DNA of 64,000 bases from the NCBI GenBank assembly GCA_905215155.1, contig CAJMPJ010000003.1, positions 71,176 through 135,175 of the forward strand. The letters are read 5' to 3'. Below, piece by piece: positions 1 to 10,877 of this stretch (within the stretch, counting starts at the first letter, position 1; each line of letters starts with the position of its first letter). Below the pieces are notes generated by a model. The model ran no database searches. It was not told where the DNA came from and saw only the letters and a list, made by a program, of their open reading frames with translations. Source of the stretch: an uncultured bacterium (lineage in GTDB: Bacteria > Bacillota > Clostridia > Lachnospirales > Lachnospiraceae). A program made the position numbers and the translations under genes.

Positions 1-26
1 TATTCCATATCCCTCTTTGAACCGGT

Positions 27-1121
27 CTATCTCTGGTTTAAATATTCCTGTCCCAATACATCGGCAGCGATCAGGGCATCGTATAACTGTTCCGGTGTCA
101 CATCTCCGATCATGTTGTGGATGCTTTCGCCTTCGGCACAGGCATTCTTAGCTGCAATGCGGACTCTTTCTTTGTCCGTAACACCAATTTCCTTTAAGGT
201 CACAGGCAAACCTACGCTGGCACAGAATTCCAGCACCTGATAGAATTCTTCCTTTGGTGCATTCTCAAGAACCAGCTGGGCAAGAGTTCCAAAGGCTACC
301 ACGCAGCCGTGCATGGTATTCTCACACTCTTCCAGGGAAGTAAATCCATTGTAAACGGAATGGGAAACAGCAAGTCCGCCGTTGTCGGCTCCCAGACCGC
401 TTAAATATGTATTGGCTTCAATGATGGACTCCAGTGCCGGTGTCACAATTTTGTTCTCACAGGCCTTCATTGCCCTGTAACCGTCCTCCAGCAGCGTCTC
501 ATAGCACAAGCGGCACAGTGCCATCGCGGATTTGGTGATCCCGCCGTTCTCCAGGCTCGGTGCCTTGGCTTTTTCACAGGCTCTGGCCTCAAAATATGTA
601 CCCAGAGCGTCTCCCATGCCTGCTACCAGGAATTTTACCGGTGCGTTGGCGATAATATCAGAATCCACAATCACTGCATCCGGGTTCTTGGGATAGAATA
701 TATAGTTAGAAAAGCTTCCGTCATTGTTATAGATAACAGATAATCCGGTACAAGGTGCATCGGTTGCCACAACCGTAGGGATGATAACGACCGGAAGGTT
801 CTCATAATGAGCCGTGGCCTTTGCGGTGTCAATGGCGGAGCCGCCGCCTACAGCTCCCACGCAGTCAATGCCGTATTCCTTTACCATCGCCCGCATTCTT
901 TCCACTTCCCCGATGGAACTGATCCCTCCGAAGATTTCAAAACGAAGGCTGGCCTCTGCCCCTTCAAAGCTCTTTTCTATTTTTTCGTGACAGTTTTTAT
1001 AACCGCTGTTGCTGCAAATGAACAGGAAGGATTTTCCCAGATTCTTAACTTCTTCGTATACATGAAGAAGGGCTCCCTGACCCTGAACATATTTAAGCGG
1101 TGATCTCATTAGTTTTAACAT
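27..1121 (-). CDS. gldA: Glycerol dehydrogenase, iron/zinc alcohol dehydrogenase family
   Basis: NAD-dependent oxidation of glycerol to dihydroxyacetone in the cytoplasm. The 364-residue length is normal for GldA. The NAD-binding motif GGGSAIDTAKA is at about residues 92-102, followed by PTVVATDAPCTG. The expected metal ligands are all present: D171 (GMGDALGTYFEA), H254 (AVSHSVYNGF) and H271 (NTMHGC), at the spacing known for Bacillus GldA. The ATG is preceded by GAGAGGAG six bases upstream. A consensus sigma-A promoter lies just upstream. No other glycerol gene is visible, and the gene ends 26 bases from the window edge. Related glycerol-1-phosphate or other polyol dehydrogenases are a less likely alternative. 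Confidence 0.9.
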   Translation of the reverse strand: MLKLMRSPLKYVQGQGALLHVYEEVKNLGKSFLFICSNSGYKNCHEKIEKSFEGAEASLRFEIFGGISSIGEVERMRAMVKEYGIDCVGAVGGGSAIDTAKATAHYENLPVVIIPTVVATDAPCTGLSVIYNNDGSFSNYIFYPKNPDAVIVDSDIIANAPVKFLVAGMGDALGTYFEARACEKAKAPSLENGGITKSAMALCRLCYETLLEDGYRAMKACENKIVTPALESIIEANTYLSGLGADNGGLAVSHSVYNGFTSLEECENTMHGCVVAFGTLAQLVLENAPKEEFYQVLEFCASVGLPVTLKEIGVTDKERVRIAAKNACAEGESIHNMIGDVTPEQLYDALIAADVLGQEYLNQR

Positions 1122-1169
1122 AACAAACTCCTCTCTCCTTTTGATAAATATTTTCTATTTACTATGTCA

Positions 1170-1198
1170 AATATACTCTTTTCTTCCGAAAATGTCAA
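1170..1198 (-). promoter_or_regulatory. Sigma-A promoter of gldA
   Basis: On the minus strand TTGACA (1193-1198) and TATATT (1170-1175) are separated by 17 bases, about 50 bases before the gldA start codon. This is a near-consensus housekeeping promoter. Confidence 0.75.
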
Positions 1199-1272
1199 TA
1201 ATTTAACAAAGTATAAAATCCGATACAAAATGACAAAAAATTCACTTTGGACCGTATCTGGAGAGAGAATTG

Positions 1273-1770
1273 CTAAATCAGCCTTAGATATCCGCTCCAA
1301 TCAGGCTTCAGGCAATACTCTTTTCCGTCCGGAATCAGATGAATATAATAAGTCTTTCCATCGGTCGGTTTGATGCAATCATTTAACTTACGGACACGAT
1401 CAACATGGCTTTCATCCGCATCCTTTAACAGTTCCTTCTTTCCTTTTTCCCTGGCCTCTGCTTCGTCAGAAGCAGCAAACAAGCCGAATTGATGCAGCTC
1501 TCCGAATATTTCTTTTGCATACCCACCCATATAGATAAAATACAGTTCCTTTTCTGCGTCTAACGGATGATCCTCGATCGACAGCCGGTATCCGTCTGCC
1601 CCTTCTATGACTGCATATTCATCCATATGCAGATTGTCTCCGTACCAGTTCTTTTTCAGAATTTCATAGGTGTCTTCGATGGCATCAGCAACAACAAACT
1701 GCACATCATGTACTTCAATGTTCGCATTCTTAATTCCTCCGCCAATCCCTACCGCAAATAATTGTTTCAT
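1273..1770 (-). CDS. DUF1543 domain protein
   Basis: Small cytoplasmic protein of unknown function. The opening (KQLFAVGIGGGIKNANIEVH, then DVQFVVAD) matches the DUF1543 family, in which a Gly-rich turn is followed by an N-I-E-x-H-D-V-Q-F-V-V stretch. The start is placed at 1770 because GAGGG lies six bases upstream. An in-frame ATG four codons earlier (1782) has no ribosome binding site. The protein is then 165 residues. It shares a strand with gldA but is separated from it by the gldA promoter, so it is probably transcribed alone. Confidence 0.75.
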   Translation of the reverse strand: MKQLFAVGIGGGIKNANIEVHDVQFVVADAIEDTYEILKKNWYGDNLHMDEYAVIEGADGYRLSIEDHPLDAEKELYFIYMGGYAKEIFGELHQFGLFAASDEAEAREKGKKELLKDADESHVDRVRKLNDCIKPTDGKTYYIHLIPDGKEYCLKPDWSGYLRLI

Positions 1771-1913
1771 ATCAGCCCTCATTTCTGGTATCCATACCGG
1801 TTTTTATATTTTTATCATCATACACGTTACGCAGTAAATTATCAACCAAAGATTGATTTTTAAATTAAAACATATTAATATAATCCTATACATCTATTGT
1901 CGAAGGAGGTTCC

Positions 1914-3821
1914 ATGACTCTTGATATTGTCACATTGTCAATTGCGCTTTTTTTTATCAGCTCCATTCAGGCAATCGTTATGCTGTTCATATTCCGTACC
2001 ATCCAGGATTATCCCGGCATGTATTATCTTCTGGCCAGCTGCATTTCTTCTGCGGTCAGCGGACTATTTTTTGTGCTTTGCACCACATTTATTTGCGGAG
2101 GTCTGGCATTTCTGGGTTCCAATATCTTTTGCTTTCTGGCCATCCTTACGCTGAATATCGGATTTTCTAAATTTCTCGGCCTGAAGGTGGAAAAAGGAAA
2201 ACTATGGATACTGTTTGCATTTTTACTGGCCGGTTTTTCTGCATTCACATTTGGAATTAACAATGGCCGCTGGCGACTCATTCTGTTTTCTGTACTGATT
2301 GCCATTCTTTCCTTTCTGAATACGGATATATTATTCCACCATAAGGCTGATTCGTTCCGGCCGGTTACCCGTATGGCGGCTGTGATCCATATGCTCTTCG
2401 GCTTGTTTTTTGCCTTACGTGCAGTGTTTACTATTTTTTACAGAACAACGGACGTTTTTATTTCCACCTTGCTGCAGCTTATGGCACTTTTTTTATCCAT
2501 TGCCGGAATTCTGATCAATTCCTGCTGCTTCATCATCATGGCCATACAAAGAGAACGTTCGGAAAAAGATCAGGCCAACGAACGGTTCCGGCAAATTTTT
2601 GAGACCATACCGGATACGGTAATCATATCCAGATTTGATACCGGAGAAATCATAGAAATCAATGAAAAGTATACGGAAGAGACAGGCTATACAAGAAAAG
2701 AGACCATCGGCAAGACTTCCATGGAATTGAATCTGTGGAAAAACGACAAGGAAAGAGAGCTGTTTTATGGCCTGATCCGCAAACAGGGGGTCTTAAGAAA
2801 TATAGAACTCCATATCACTGCAAAAAACGGCAGAAGTCTTTCGGCCCTCGTCTCAGCGAGCCTTATGAAGATGGAGCATCAGACCTATATTATCAGCGTA
2901 GTTCGCAATATCTCCCGGAGCAAAGAACTGGTCAAAAAGCTAAATACCAGCGAAGAGACCTTTAAAGCCATTATGGAACAAAGCCCGGTATCCTTTATGC
3001 TGACCGATATCAACGGGCATATTGAATACGTCAACCAGAAATTTCTGGAGCTTACCGGATACAGGGAAGAAGAAGTCATCGGACAAACTCCAAGAATTTT
3101 AAAATCAGGATTCCAGACGAGAAAATTTTATCAGACTCTTTGGAAGACAATCACCTCCGGGAAACAATGGAGCGGAGACATCCGGAATAAAAAGAAAAAC
3201 GGAGACATCATTTGGGAGCATATCTGCCTGACCCCTATCCTTGATGAGGAGGGCAGCATCATGCGGTTTCTTGCCGTTCAGGAAGATATTTCCAGCCGGA
3301 AGCTCATGGAGGAGGAGCTGAGGATCCAGGCCAGAACGGACATGCTGACCGGGGTGATGAACCGGAGATATTTTATGGAAAAAGCAGAAAAGAGACTGTT
3401 AAACGCCAGGGCTACCCAGCAGATTGCAGCATTTTTAATGATTGATATTGACCGTTTTAAAGATATCAACGATACCTTCGGTCATAATATGGGGGACAAG
3501 GCCATCCGGATCATAGCCTCCCAGTGCCAGAAGATGATGAAACAGGAAGATTTGTTCGGACGAATCGGAGGAGAAGAATTCGGAGCATTGATTTTCTGCA
3601 GCAATCCTGAGGAGCATTACCAGATCGCTGACAAGATCCGCTGCGGGGTGGAAAACATTTCCTTACTGGACGTACATGGCGGGAGGATTTCTCTTCGGAT
3701 CAGCATTGGGCTGACACACTACCGGCCGGATGAGGATACCATGGAGACTCTGATGCACCGCGCAGACATGGCCCTTTACCAGGCGAAAAATGACGGGCGT
3801 AACCGGGTCGTCTTAATATAG
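1914..3821 (+). CDS. Membrane-bound PAS-PAS-GGDEF diguanylate cyclase
   Basis: Predicted to make cyclic di-GMP from two GTP. About 215 N-terminal residues form a string of hydrophobic helices. Two PAS domains follow (about 220-330 and 345-465, the second with ELTGYREEEVIGQTPRIL), and then the cyclase domain from about 475 with the active loop GGEEF at 552-556. GGEEF is an accepted active variant. The residues before it read KQED where the RxxD inhibitory site would be, so product inhibition may be weak. The start has AAGGAGG seven bases upstream. The gene stands alone and ends at a bidirectional terminator. The sensed ligand is unknown, and the membrane part matches no named sensor I can identify. 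Confidence 0.9.
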   Translation: MTLDIVTLSIALFFISSIQAIVMLFIFRTIQDYPGMYYLLASCISSAVSGLFFVLCTTFICGGLAFLGSNIFCFLAILTLNIGFSKFLGLKVEKGKLWILFAFLLAGFSAFTFGINNGRWRLILFSVLIAILSFLNTDILFHHKADSFRPVTRMAAVIHMLFGLFFALRAVFTIFYRTTDVFISTLLQLMALFLSIAGILINSCCFIIMAIQRERSEKDQANERFRQIFETIPDTVIISRFDTGEIIEINEKYTEETGYTRKETIGKTSMELNLWKNDKERELFYGLIRKQGVLRNIELHITAKNGRSLSALVSASLMKMEHQTYIISVVRNISRSKELVKKLNTSEETFKAIMEQSPVSFMLTDINGHIEYVNQKFLELTGYREEEVIGQTPRILKSGFQTRKFYQTLWKTITSGKQWSGDIRNKKKNGDIIWEHICLTPILDEEGSIMRFLAVQEDISSRKLMEEELRIQARTDMLTGVMNRRYFMEKAEKRLLNARATQQIAAFLMIDIDRFKDINDTFGHNMGDKAIRIIASQCQKMMKQEDLFGRIGGEEFGALIFCSNPEEHYQIADKIRCGVENISLLDVHGGRISLRISIGLTHYRPDEDTMETLMHRADMALYQAKNDGRNRVVLI

Positions 3822-3824
3822 AAA

Positions 3825-3864
3825 AGGGGTGCTGCAAAAGAAATGCTCCTTTTGCAGCGCCCCT
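3825..3864. terminator. Bidirectional rho-independent terminator
   Basis: A perfect 16-base stem (3825-3840 with 3849-3864) and 8-base loop lies between the convergent GGDEF and GH1 genes. The core GCTGCAAAAG recurs in the hairpin at 9728-9789. Confidence 0.75.
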
Positions 3865-3874
3865 GCTCTTAACA

Positions 3875-5359
<1,485 letters not shown>

Positions 5360-6229
5360 TCAGCTGAAAAACAGCTTCTTTACCTCTTGAACCGGCATCT
5401 CCCGGCCGGTATAGAGCTTGAATGCTGCCGCTCCCTGCCATAAAAGCATTCCCTGGCCGTCAATACAGATACAGCCGGCTTCCTTTGCTTCTTTGAGCAT
5501 CCGGGTCTCCTTTGGATTGTACACTGCATCCACAACCACCAGACCAGGATGGTACATGGCAGTATCCTTGACCACCGTTTCCCCATCCAACGGCTTCATG
5601 CCTACGATGGTGGCATTGGCAAAAACATCACTGTCAGCCATTTCTCTTTTCATGGTTTCAAGGTCTGCAATATCAAAGACATTGACCACGCAATCCGGCT
5701 TTTCCCGTTTGATCTTATCTGCGGTTTCTACGGTTCTTTCAAAAAAACCGTCCTTTATGTTAAAGATTGATATCTCTCTTGCTCCTTCCAGGGCACACTG
5801 CACCTGGATTGCCGTAGCAGCCCCGCCTCCGCCGCAGACCGTTATCTTTTTTCCTGCAATTTCCACTCCATGATCCCGCAGGCTGTCTACAAAGCCCTGT
5901 CCGTCCGTGATATGGCCCGTCAGTTTTCCGTCTTCATTTACAATGGTGTTGACCGCCCCGATGATCCGGGCAGCCGGAGACAATTCATCCATGTATTTGG
6001 CAGCTTCGGTCTTGCATGGCATGGTCACGTTGCAGCCTCTCATACGGAATGTCTTTATGGCTTCCACGGCCTTTTCCACTTCATCTACCTTGATATCAAA
6101 AGCAAGATATGCATAATCAAGTCCCAATTTTTCAAAACTGTAATTATACATCGCTGGTGAGCCAGAATGTCCTACCGGTGAGCCGATGAGTCCCATGAGT
6201 CCTGTTTTCCCTGTAATTCTTCTTTCCAT
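5360..6229 (-). CDS. Quinate/shikimate dehydrogenase, YdiB-like AroE family
   Basis: Reversible NAD(P)-linked oxidation of shikimate or quinate at C3. The substrate pocket motifs NVTMPCK (catalytic K73) and TDGQGF (D109) are intact, as is the dinucleotide loop GGGGAATA at 133-140. After the second beta strand the sequence reads FNIKDGFFER. This resembles the NRRDEFF of E. coli YdiB rather than the NRT of AroE, and the C-terminal GQGMLLWQGA block also matches YdiB. I therefore favour a catabolic or dual quinate/shikimate enzyme over the biosynthetic AroE. It sits beside an aromatic acid exporter and two phospho-beta-glucosidases, which fits plant phenolic metabolism. GAGGAG is 8 bases before the ATG. 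Confidence 0.82.
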   Translation of the reverse strand: MERRITGKTGLMGLIGSPVGHSGSPAMYNYSFEKLGLDYAYLAFDIKVDEVEKAVEAIKTFRMRGCNVTMPCKTEAAKYMDELSPAARIIGAVNTIVNEDGKLTGHITDGQGFVDSLRDHGVEIAGKKITVCGGGGAATAIQVQCALEGAREISIFNIKDGFFERTVETADKIKREKPDCVVNVFDIADLETMKREMADSDVFANATIVGMKPLDGETVVKDTAMYHPGLVVVDAVYNPKETRMLKEAKEAGCICIDGQGMLLWQGAAAFKLYTGREMPVQEVKKLFFS

Positions 6230-6415
6230 CGCTTTTTCTCCTCTTTCATCAGTTCTTCTTTGCTGCTTCGTGCATTAAATGCTTTGCCTCGTCAGGGATA
6301 ACATACACTGGTTTTGACGGCTTGTCAACATTTTCTGCCCGCAGACTGATGTCAGACTGTGCAACTTTTCAAAAATATGGTATGATATCAAAAAAAGCGG
6401 AAGGAGGCAGTTCTC

Positions 6416-7378
6416 ATGCATCATGAAAAAGTAATCAAAAGCATAAAAATCGCTTTGGCTGCCGTACTGGCAATCACCATAGCCGCAAAACTTGGTCTGA
6501 AATTCTCTGCTACTGCCGGAATTATCACTGTTTTAAGCATTCAAAACACCAAACGGGAAACCTTAAAAAGTGCCGCTAACCGGACATTTGCCTTTCTTGG
6601 CGCCCTGCTATTATCGGCGGCAGTGTTTTTTTCTATAGGCTTCAACCTTACAGGCTTTGCCCTGTATCTGCTTTTATTCGCACTTTTGTGCCTGTATGCA
6701 GGCTGGGGAGAAGCCATTGCCATGGATTCTGTTCTTATCACCCATTTCCTCACCGAACGCTCCATGTCTCTCCTTCTCATCGGAAATGAGATCGGTCTGT
6801 TTTTAATCGGTACCACGGTGGGCGTCGCCGTCAACATGCACCTCAGAAAAAGAGGCGATGAATTCAAAAAGCTGTCCGATGAAGTGGATGGCAGAATCAA
6901 AGGGATTCTGGACCACATGTCCCTGCTGCTGCTGGAAGAGGAAAAAAACAGGTTTGACATAAACTGTATCGTTCAGCTAAAAGAAAGCATCGAACGGGCA
7001 AGAATTTGTGCCTTTAACAACTATAACAATGCCATTTGGAAAAAGGACACCTACGAAATTGATTATATCCAGATGCGGCAGGAGCAAAGCATTGTACTCC
7101 AGGAAATCTACGAGAACATCAAAAGCATCACCCGCCTGCCAAGACAGGCTCATCAGGTGGCTCAATTGCTGAAAAATATTGAGCAGAATTATCACAGGAA
7201 CAATCCTGCGGAAGAGCTTTTAAAGGATTTGGAATCACTGCTTTCCGATTTTAAGAGCCATGAGCTGCCCTTGAACCGGGAAGAATTTGAAGCAAGAGCC
7301 ATACTTTTTTATATTTTAAAACAGCTGAAACGGCTCCTGATGTTCAAACGTGCCTTTGCGCTCTCCCACAGGGAATAA
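6416..7378 (+). CDS. Aromatic acid exporter family protein (ArAE_1)
   Basis: Inner-membrane protein of the FUSC/aromatic acid exporter group. About 140 N-terminal residues form four to six hydrophobic helices, with a basic cytoplasmic loop after MHLRKRG. The remaining roughly 170 residues are charged and helical and match the ArAE_1 C-terminal domain found in Firmicutes. The length of 320 is typical. The start has GGAGGCAG upstream, and a TATGAT-like minus-10 lies about 40 bases before the ATG. It is flanked on both sides by genes of the opposite strand and so is monocistronic. The substrate is unproven; export of aromatic acids is inferred from the family and from the neighbouring shikimate/quinate enzyme. 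Confidence 0.78.
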   Translation: MHHEKVIKSIKIALAAVLAITIAAKLGLKFSATAGIITVLSIQNTKRETLKSAANRTFAFLGALLLSAAVFFSIGFNLTGFALYLLLFALLCLYAGWGEAIAMDSVLITHFLTERSMSLLLIGNEIGLFLIGTTVGVAVNMHLRKRGDEFKKLSDEVDGRIKGILDHMSLLLLEEEKNRFDINCIVQLKESIERARICAFNNYNNAIWKKDTYEIDYIQMRQEQSIVLQEIYENIKSITRLPRQAHQVAQLLKNIEQNYHRNNPAEELLKDLESLLSDFKSHELPLNREEFEARAILFYILKQLKRLLMFKRAFALSHRE

Positions 7379-7390
7379 ATCCATTACGGC

Positions 7391-8761
7391 TTATTTTGCT
7401 TCCAGTTCCCGGATCTTTGCCTGAAACCTGGGCAGATGCTTTTTATGGGCTACTAAAAGCTCATCAAGTATGGTCTGGGCGATCCTGCCGCTTGGCACCA
7501 GCGGATTTAATGTAAATGCCTGCAGGGCGGCATCATAGTCCCCGCTCACAGCCGCCTCTATGGTGGTCAGTTCCATATCCTTCATTAATTGGAGAAGTCC
7601 TCTGGTGGAAGAATCAAAGCTTCCCCAGGAGATGGGAACCGGACCGTTGGCCGTAATGATGCTGCTCACTTCCACCACCACATCATCGGGCAAATCGGAA
7701 ATGGCCCCATTGTTCTTTGTGCTCACCACCATGTGAGTCTTTTTATCGTTATAAATAGAAGTAATCAGTTCACAGGCCGCATCCGAGTAAAAGGCCCCTC
7801 CCCTCTTTTCAAGCTGAGGGGGTTTTACGTTTAACTCCGGGTCTTTGTAAAGCTCAAAGAGTTCCGCTTCCGTACGCTTTACCACCTCTGCTCTGGTTTC
7901 TCCTTTCTCATATGCCTCCAGTTCCTCTTTGAGCATATCGTCTGTGATGTAATAATACCTGTGATACATACAGGGTATGATGCCAAGATGTCTCATCTGG
8001 CCAGGCAAAAAGGAGATATCCGGGATGTTGCGGACACCGGAGCTGTTCATTCCCTGCATGGCCTTTTTCAGACCTCCCTCTGTGGCATAAACCTTGTCAA
8101 TGACCTCCGCGGTCTTTTCTTCCCCTGTCTTGTTCCATACCCGGTGCCAGTGAAAATGGTTCAGACCCCCAAACCGGAAGAACAGGTCCTCTTCCTTCTC
8201 CTTTAGTGCGCCTGCTGCAATCTTTCTGCAAATGATGGGGACGTTGCATAGACCAACCACCTTATCCCACGCTCCATAGCGCATCACTGCCTCCGTTACC
8301 ATGCCGGAAGGATTGGTAAAATTCACAAGCCATGCATGGGGGCACAGTTCCTTCATATCTTCTACAATATCAAGAATTACAGGAACGGTACGAAACGCCT
8401 TAAGCATTCCGCCGGCTCCGTTGGTCTCCTGGCCGATGACTCCGTGGGACAAGGGAATCCTCTCATCCTTAATCCTGGCCTCCAACAGTCCTACCCGGAA
8501 CTGGGTGGAGACAAAATCTGCATCCTTTAAGGCTTCTCTCCGGTCCAGTGTTAAATGTACTTCCCAGTCAAGACCTGCCGCTTTTACCATACGTCTCGCC
8601 AGATTGCCGACGATTTCAAGTTTTTCTTTCCCTTCCTCAATATCCACCAGCCAGATTTCCCGGATCGGAAGCTGGTCTTTTCTTTTAATAAAGCCTTCGA
8701 TCAGTTCCGGAGTGTAGCTGGAACCGCCGCCAATGGTTACAATCTTTATATTCCCCTTCAT
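7391..8761 (-). CDS. 6-phospho-beta-glucosidase, GH4 (NAD- and Mn-dependent)
   Basis: Cleaves 6-phospho-beta-glucosides by the oxidation-elimination mechanism of family GH4. The Rossmann loop GGGSSYTP is at 11-18. NFTNPSG is at 147-153. The metal ligands are C172 (GLCNVP) and H202 (GGLNHFHW). Length 456 is normal for LicH/BglT-type enzymes. AAAAGGAGG precedes the ATG. It is convergent with the exporter gene (12 bases apart). The next gene upstream on the same strand is an RpiR sugar-phosphate regulator, its likely controller. Having both GH1 and GH4 enzymes for the same substrate class in 5 kb suggests different aglycone ranges. Confidence 0.92.
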   Translation of the reverse strand: MKGNIKIVTIGGGSSYTPELIEGFIKRKDQLPIREIWLVDIEEGKEKLEIVGNLARRMVKAAGLDWEVHLTLDRREALKDADFVSTQFRVGLLEARIKDERIPLSHGVIGQETNGAGGMLKAFRTVPVILDIVEDMKELCPHAWLVNFTNPSGMVTEAVMRYGAWDKVVGLCNVPIICRKIAAGALKEKEEDLFFRFGGLNHFHWHRVWNKTGEEKTAEVIDKVYATEGGLKKAMQGMNSSGVRNIPDISFLPGQMRHLGIIPCMYHRYYYITDDMLKEELEAYEKGETRAEVVKRTEAELFELYKDPELNVKPPQLEKRGGAFYSDAACELITSIYNDKKTHMVVSTKNNGAISDLPDDVVVEVSSIITANGPVPISWGSFDSSTRGLLQLMKDMELTTIEAAVSGDYDAALQAFTLNPLVPSGRIAQTILDELLVAHKKHLPRFQAKIRELEAK

Positions 8762-8887
8762 GAACCTTCCTCCTTTTCTTCTATAACACGATCATACTAA
8801 AAAAAGACTCCAATGGAAATACTGCCGGCCTATTTGGTCACAAACCCAACCCAATAGGCATTTGTACCACAAAAAAAACAGGGTGTT

Positions 8888-9634
8888 TTATCCCTGTTTG
8901 ATCTGCATGGTAAGCCTGGCTAACGATTCTACGATATACACCGCCGGTATCTGAGAGGTGATATCAACCTTCATCTTTTCCACAGCCTTTAATTCCCTCT
9001 GGATATAATAAGAGATGTTAAAATCCGATATCTTAGCCAGTGTGCTGTTTTTGCTGTTGGTGATCGAAACCACCGTACTGCTGCTCTCTTTAAAGTTCGA
9101 GGAATTTTCGACGAGAATGCTTGTCTCCCCTTCCACCGAAAGGATAATGATGATGCTCTCCTCCGGAAATTCCAGATTGATCGGAAACATGGGATTGTTG
9201 ATTCCGGTAGAAAAGATACCGATGTCGCAGAAATAACGGCTGGCATACTCCGCAATTATCCCCGAATTCCCGGTACCCAGAAATATGATCTGCCTCTTTT
9301 TGGCTATGACAGCTGCTATCTCCTCAAGCTGTTTTTGGAAACTTTCTGATCCCACCCGCTGAAAAAAATCAAAGACAGAGCTGTGGTCAAACTTATGGTT
9401 TGATGCGTTTTTTTGTTCCTTTTCCAGCTTAAAGAGGACTTTAAACTCAGAAAAACCGCTGCACTTCACCTTCCTGCAAAACCGCGTGATGGTGGTGGTA
9501 GACACATGGGCTTCGCTGGCAACCTCTCTTATGGTCATATATGGGATTTTTTCACTGTTTTTCAAAATAAAATTATACACTTCATAATCCAGTTCACCGA
9601 ACTGGTCCAGGATCTGGTTGGAAAATAAGGCCAT
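8888..9634 (-). CDS. RpiR-family regulator (HTH plus SIS domain)
   Basis: Sugar-phosphate-responsive transcription factor. An N-terminal RpiR helix-turn-helix (about residues 20-75, with VASEAHVSTTTITRFCRKV) is followed by a SIS sugar-phosphate-binding domain (about 100-230, with FLGTGNSGIIAEYASRYF). The start is chosen at 9634 because GAGGGG lies 8 bases upstream; an ATG eight codons earlier lacks a convincing site. The protein is then 248 residues. It lies about 125 bases upstream of the GH4 gene on the same strand, so phospho-glucoside control of that gene is the likely role. Confidence 0.87.
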   Translation of the reverse strand: MALFSNQILDQFGELDYEVYNFILKNSEKIPYMTIREVASEAHVSTTTITRFCRKVKCSGFSEFKVLFKLEKEQKNASNHKFDHSSVFDFFQRVGSESFQKQLEEIAAVIAKKRQIIFLGTGNSGIIAEYASRYFCDIGIFSTGINNPMFPINLEFPEESIIIILSVEGETSILVENSSNFKESSSTVVSITNSKNSTLAKISDFNISYYIQRELKAVEKMKVDITSQIPAVYIVESLARLTMQIKQG

Positions 9635-9727
9635 ATTTGTTCCCCTCAAACTTATCATACACTCTTTGCAGCTTTGTCATAAAACCATTATACCACAAAA
9701 ATTGTCCGCAAGTCTATCCTGCACAAA

Positions 9728-9789
9728 AAATACCCTCTTTGCAGCAAACGGCTTTATCCCCGGCCGGAAGTGCTGCAAAGAGGGTATTT
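9728..9789 (-). terminator. Rho-independent terminator after the amidase
   Basis: A 19-base perfect stem (9728-9746 with 9771-9789) with a 24-base loop is followed by a T run on the minus strand. It shares the TGCTGCAAA core with the terminator at 3825-3864. Confidence 0.8.
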
Positions 9790-9807
9790 CTTGATGGTTT
9801 GATGGAA

Positions 9808-10377
9808 TTATGCAAAGCCGAAATATCTCATAAGTCCCAAATAAATTCCATAAGCAAATTGATACTGGTCGTTTCTTAATTTTTCCGCATCAGAATAATT
9901 GCTCAAATACCCCAGCTCTATCAAATTGGCAGGCATGTTTACATTTCTTAACACATACAGAGATGGGTTCTCCCTGATTCCGTTGTTCCTCGTACCGGCC
10001 ACCTGGGTAATTCCGCTCATGATCTGCTCTGCCAGCCATTGGGCCTGGGTGTAATACTGATAAATATACACCTCTGTGCCATTGATCGCAGGGTTCGGAT
10101 TTATATTGCAATGGATGCTGATAAAATAGTCTGCCGGCCAGCTATTTGCAAGTGCCACCCGTTCAGCCAGGCTGGTCGTATTGTTGGTCCCCAAAACGGT
10201 GTCAGGTTCCGGCCTTGATACGCGGGCTTCAAACCTGGGATCACTGTTCAGCAAATTCTGCAGATAAAGCCCGACCTGGAAATTGATTTCCGATTCGTAA
10301 AGGCCGTTGTCTTCCGCACCGCTGTTAAAGTACCCGCTTGGATTGTGACCCTGATCAATAAATATTTTAATAGCCAT
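9808..10377 (-). CDS. N-acetylmuramoyl-L-alanine amidase (Amidase_3)
   Basis: Zinc amidase that cuts the MurNAc-L-Ala bond of peptidoglycan. The zinc and catalytic residues are present: His in DQGHNP, Glu in GLYESEINF, His in SIHCN and the catalytic Glu in NLIELGYLSN. It is one catalytic domain of 189 residues with no signal peptide, SH3 or SPOR repeat. It therefore needs another exit route, or acts in mother-cell lysis or as a phage-type lysin. The start is the ATG at 10377 with AGGAAAGGAAA upstream; a TTG eight codons earlier is less likely. The 3' end has a strong terminator. Confidence 0.88.
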   Translation of the reverse strand: MAIKIFIDQGHNPSGYFNSGAEDNGLYESEINFQVGLYLQNLLNSDPRFEARVSRPEPDTVLGTNNTTSLAERVALANSWPADYFISIHCNINPNPAINGTEVYIYQYYTQAQWLAEQIMSGITQVAGTRNNGIRENPSLYVLRNVNMPANLIELGYLSNYSDAEKLRNDQYQFAYGIYLGLMRYFGFA

Positions 10378-10500
10378 GTAAGCATTTCCTTTCCTACTCA
10401 ACTATAATAAATATATTCATTTCACAGGGAAATGCTACCAAATCCAAAGAATTTGTCTGTTTTTAATTTGACAAATTAGTCTAACAAAAACCACGGTCCT

Positions 10501-10635
10501 TTATACATCGTTGTGTTCCACGGATTTGCGTTTTGCATTTTTGTTCTTATTCTGATTTTCTCTTGTGATCGGCGTTTGTCCGTTGCATTTTTCCATTCTT
10601 GCTTTTTTGTTATCGGGCTGGCTGTCTTTTGGCAT
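10501..10635 (-). CDS. Small hydrophilic protein, 44 residues
   Basis: An intact 44-codon frame starts with ATG at 10635, preceded by AGGAGG at ideal spacing, and ends with TAA. The product begins MPKDSQPDNKKARMEKC and ends KSVEHNDV. It is rich in Lys, Asn and Arg, has one Cys, and no hydrophobic stretch. The ribosome site and clean stop support a real gene. I do not recognise the family. Small basic proteins of this kind are sometimes spore- or nucleic-acid-associated, but nothing here proves that. It points away from the small Cys-rich gene at 10878. Confidence 0.6.
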   Translation of the reverse strand: MPKDSQPDNKKARMEKCNGQTPITRENQNKNKNAKRKSVEHNDV

Positions 10636-10877
10636 AAATACCTCCTGAATCATTTCGTTTTTTTGCTCTAAAATCCAATCTTCGTTCTTTAATCTGTTCG
10701 TTTTTTCCCTTTTTTATGTATCAGGAGACGGCTTTCAGCAGAAGAACTTTCCCAAATAGTTCCATTTTTCACAATCATAACAAAATCCAGCTCTCTGCGC
10801 CGGATTTACTTCCTATTATTTTTATGATATCATAAGCCTGAAATTAAAAAAATTTAAGTTTTAGAGAGGAAAAAATC

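Noticed and set aside
1164..1373. Short plus-strand frame between gldA and the DUF1543 gene
   Set aside because: It overlaps the gldA promoter, has no ribosome binding site, and runs antisense into the DUF1543 gene.
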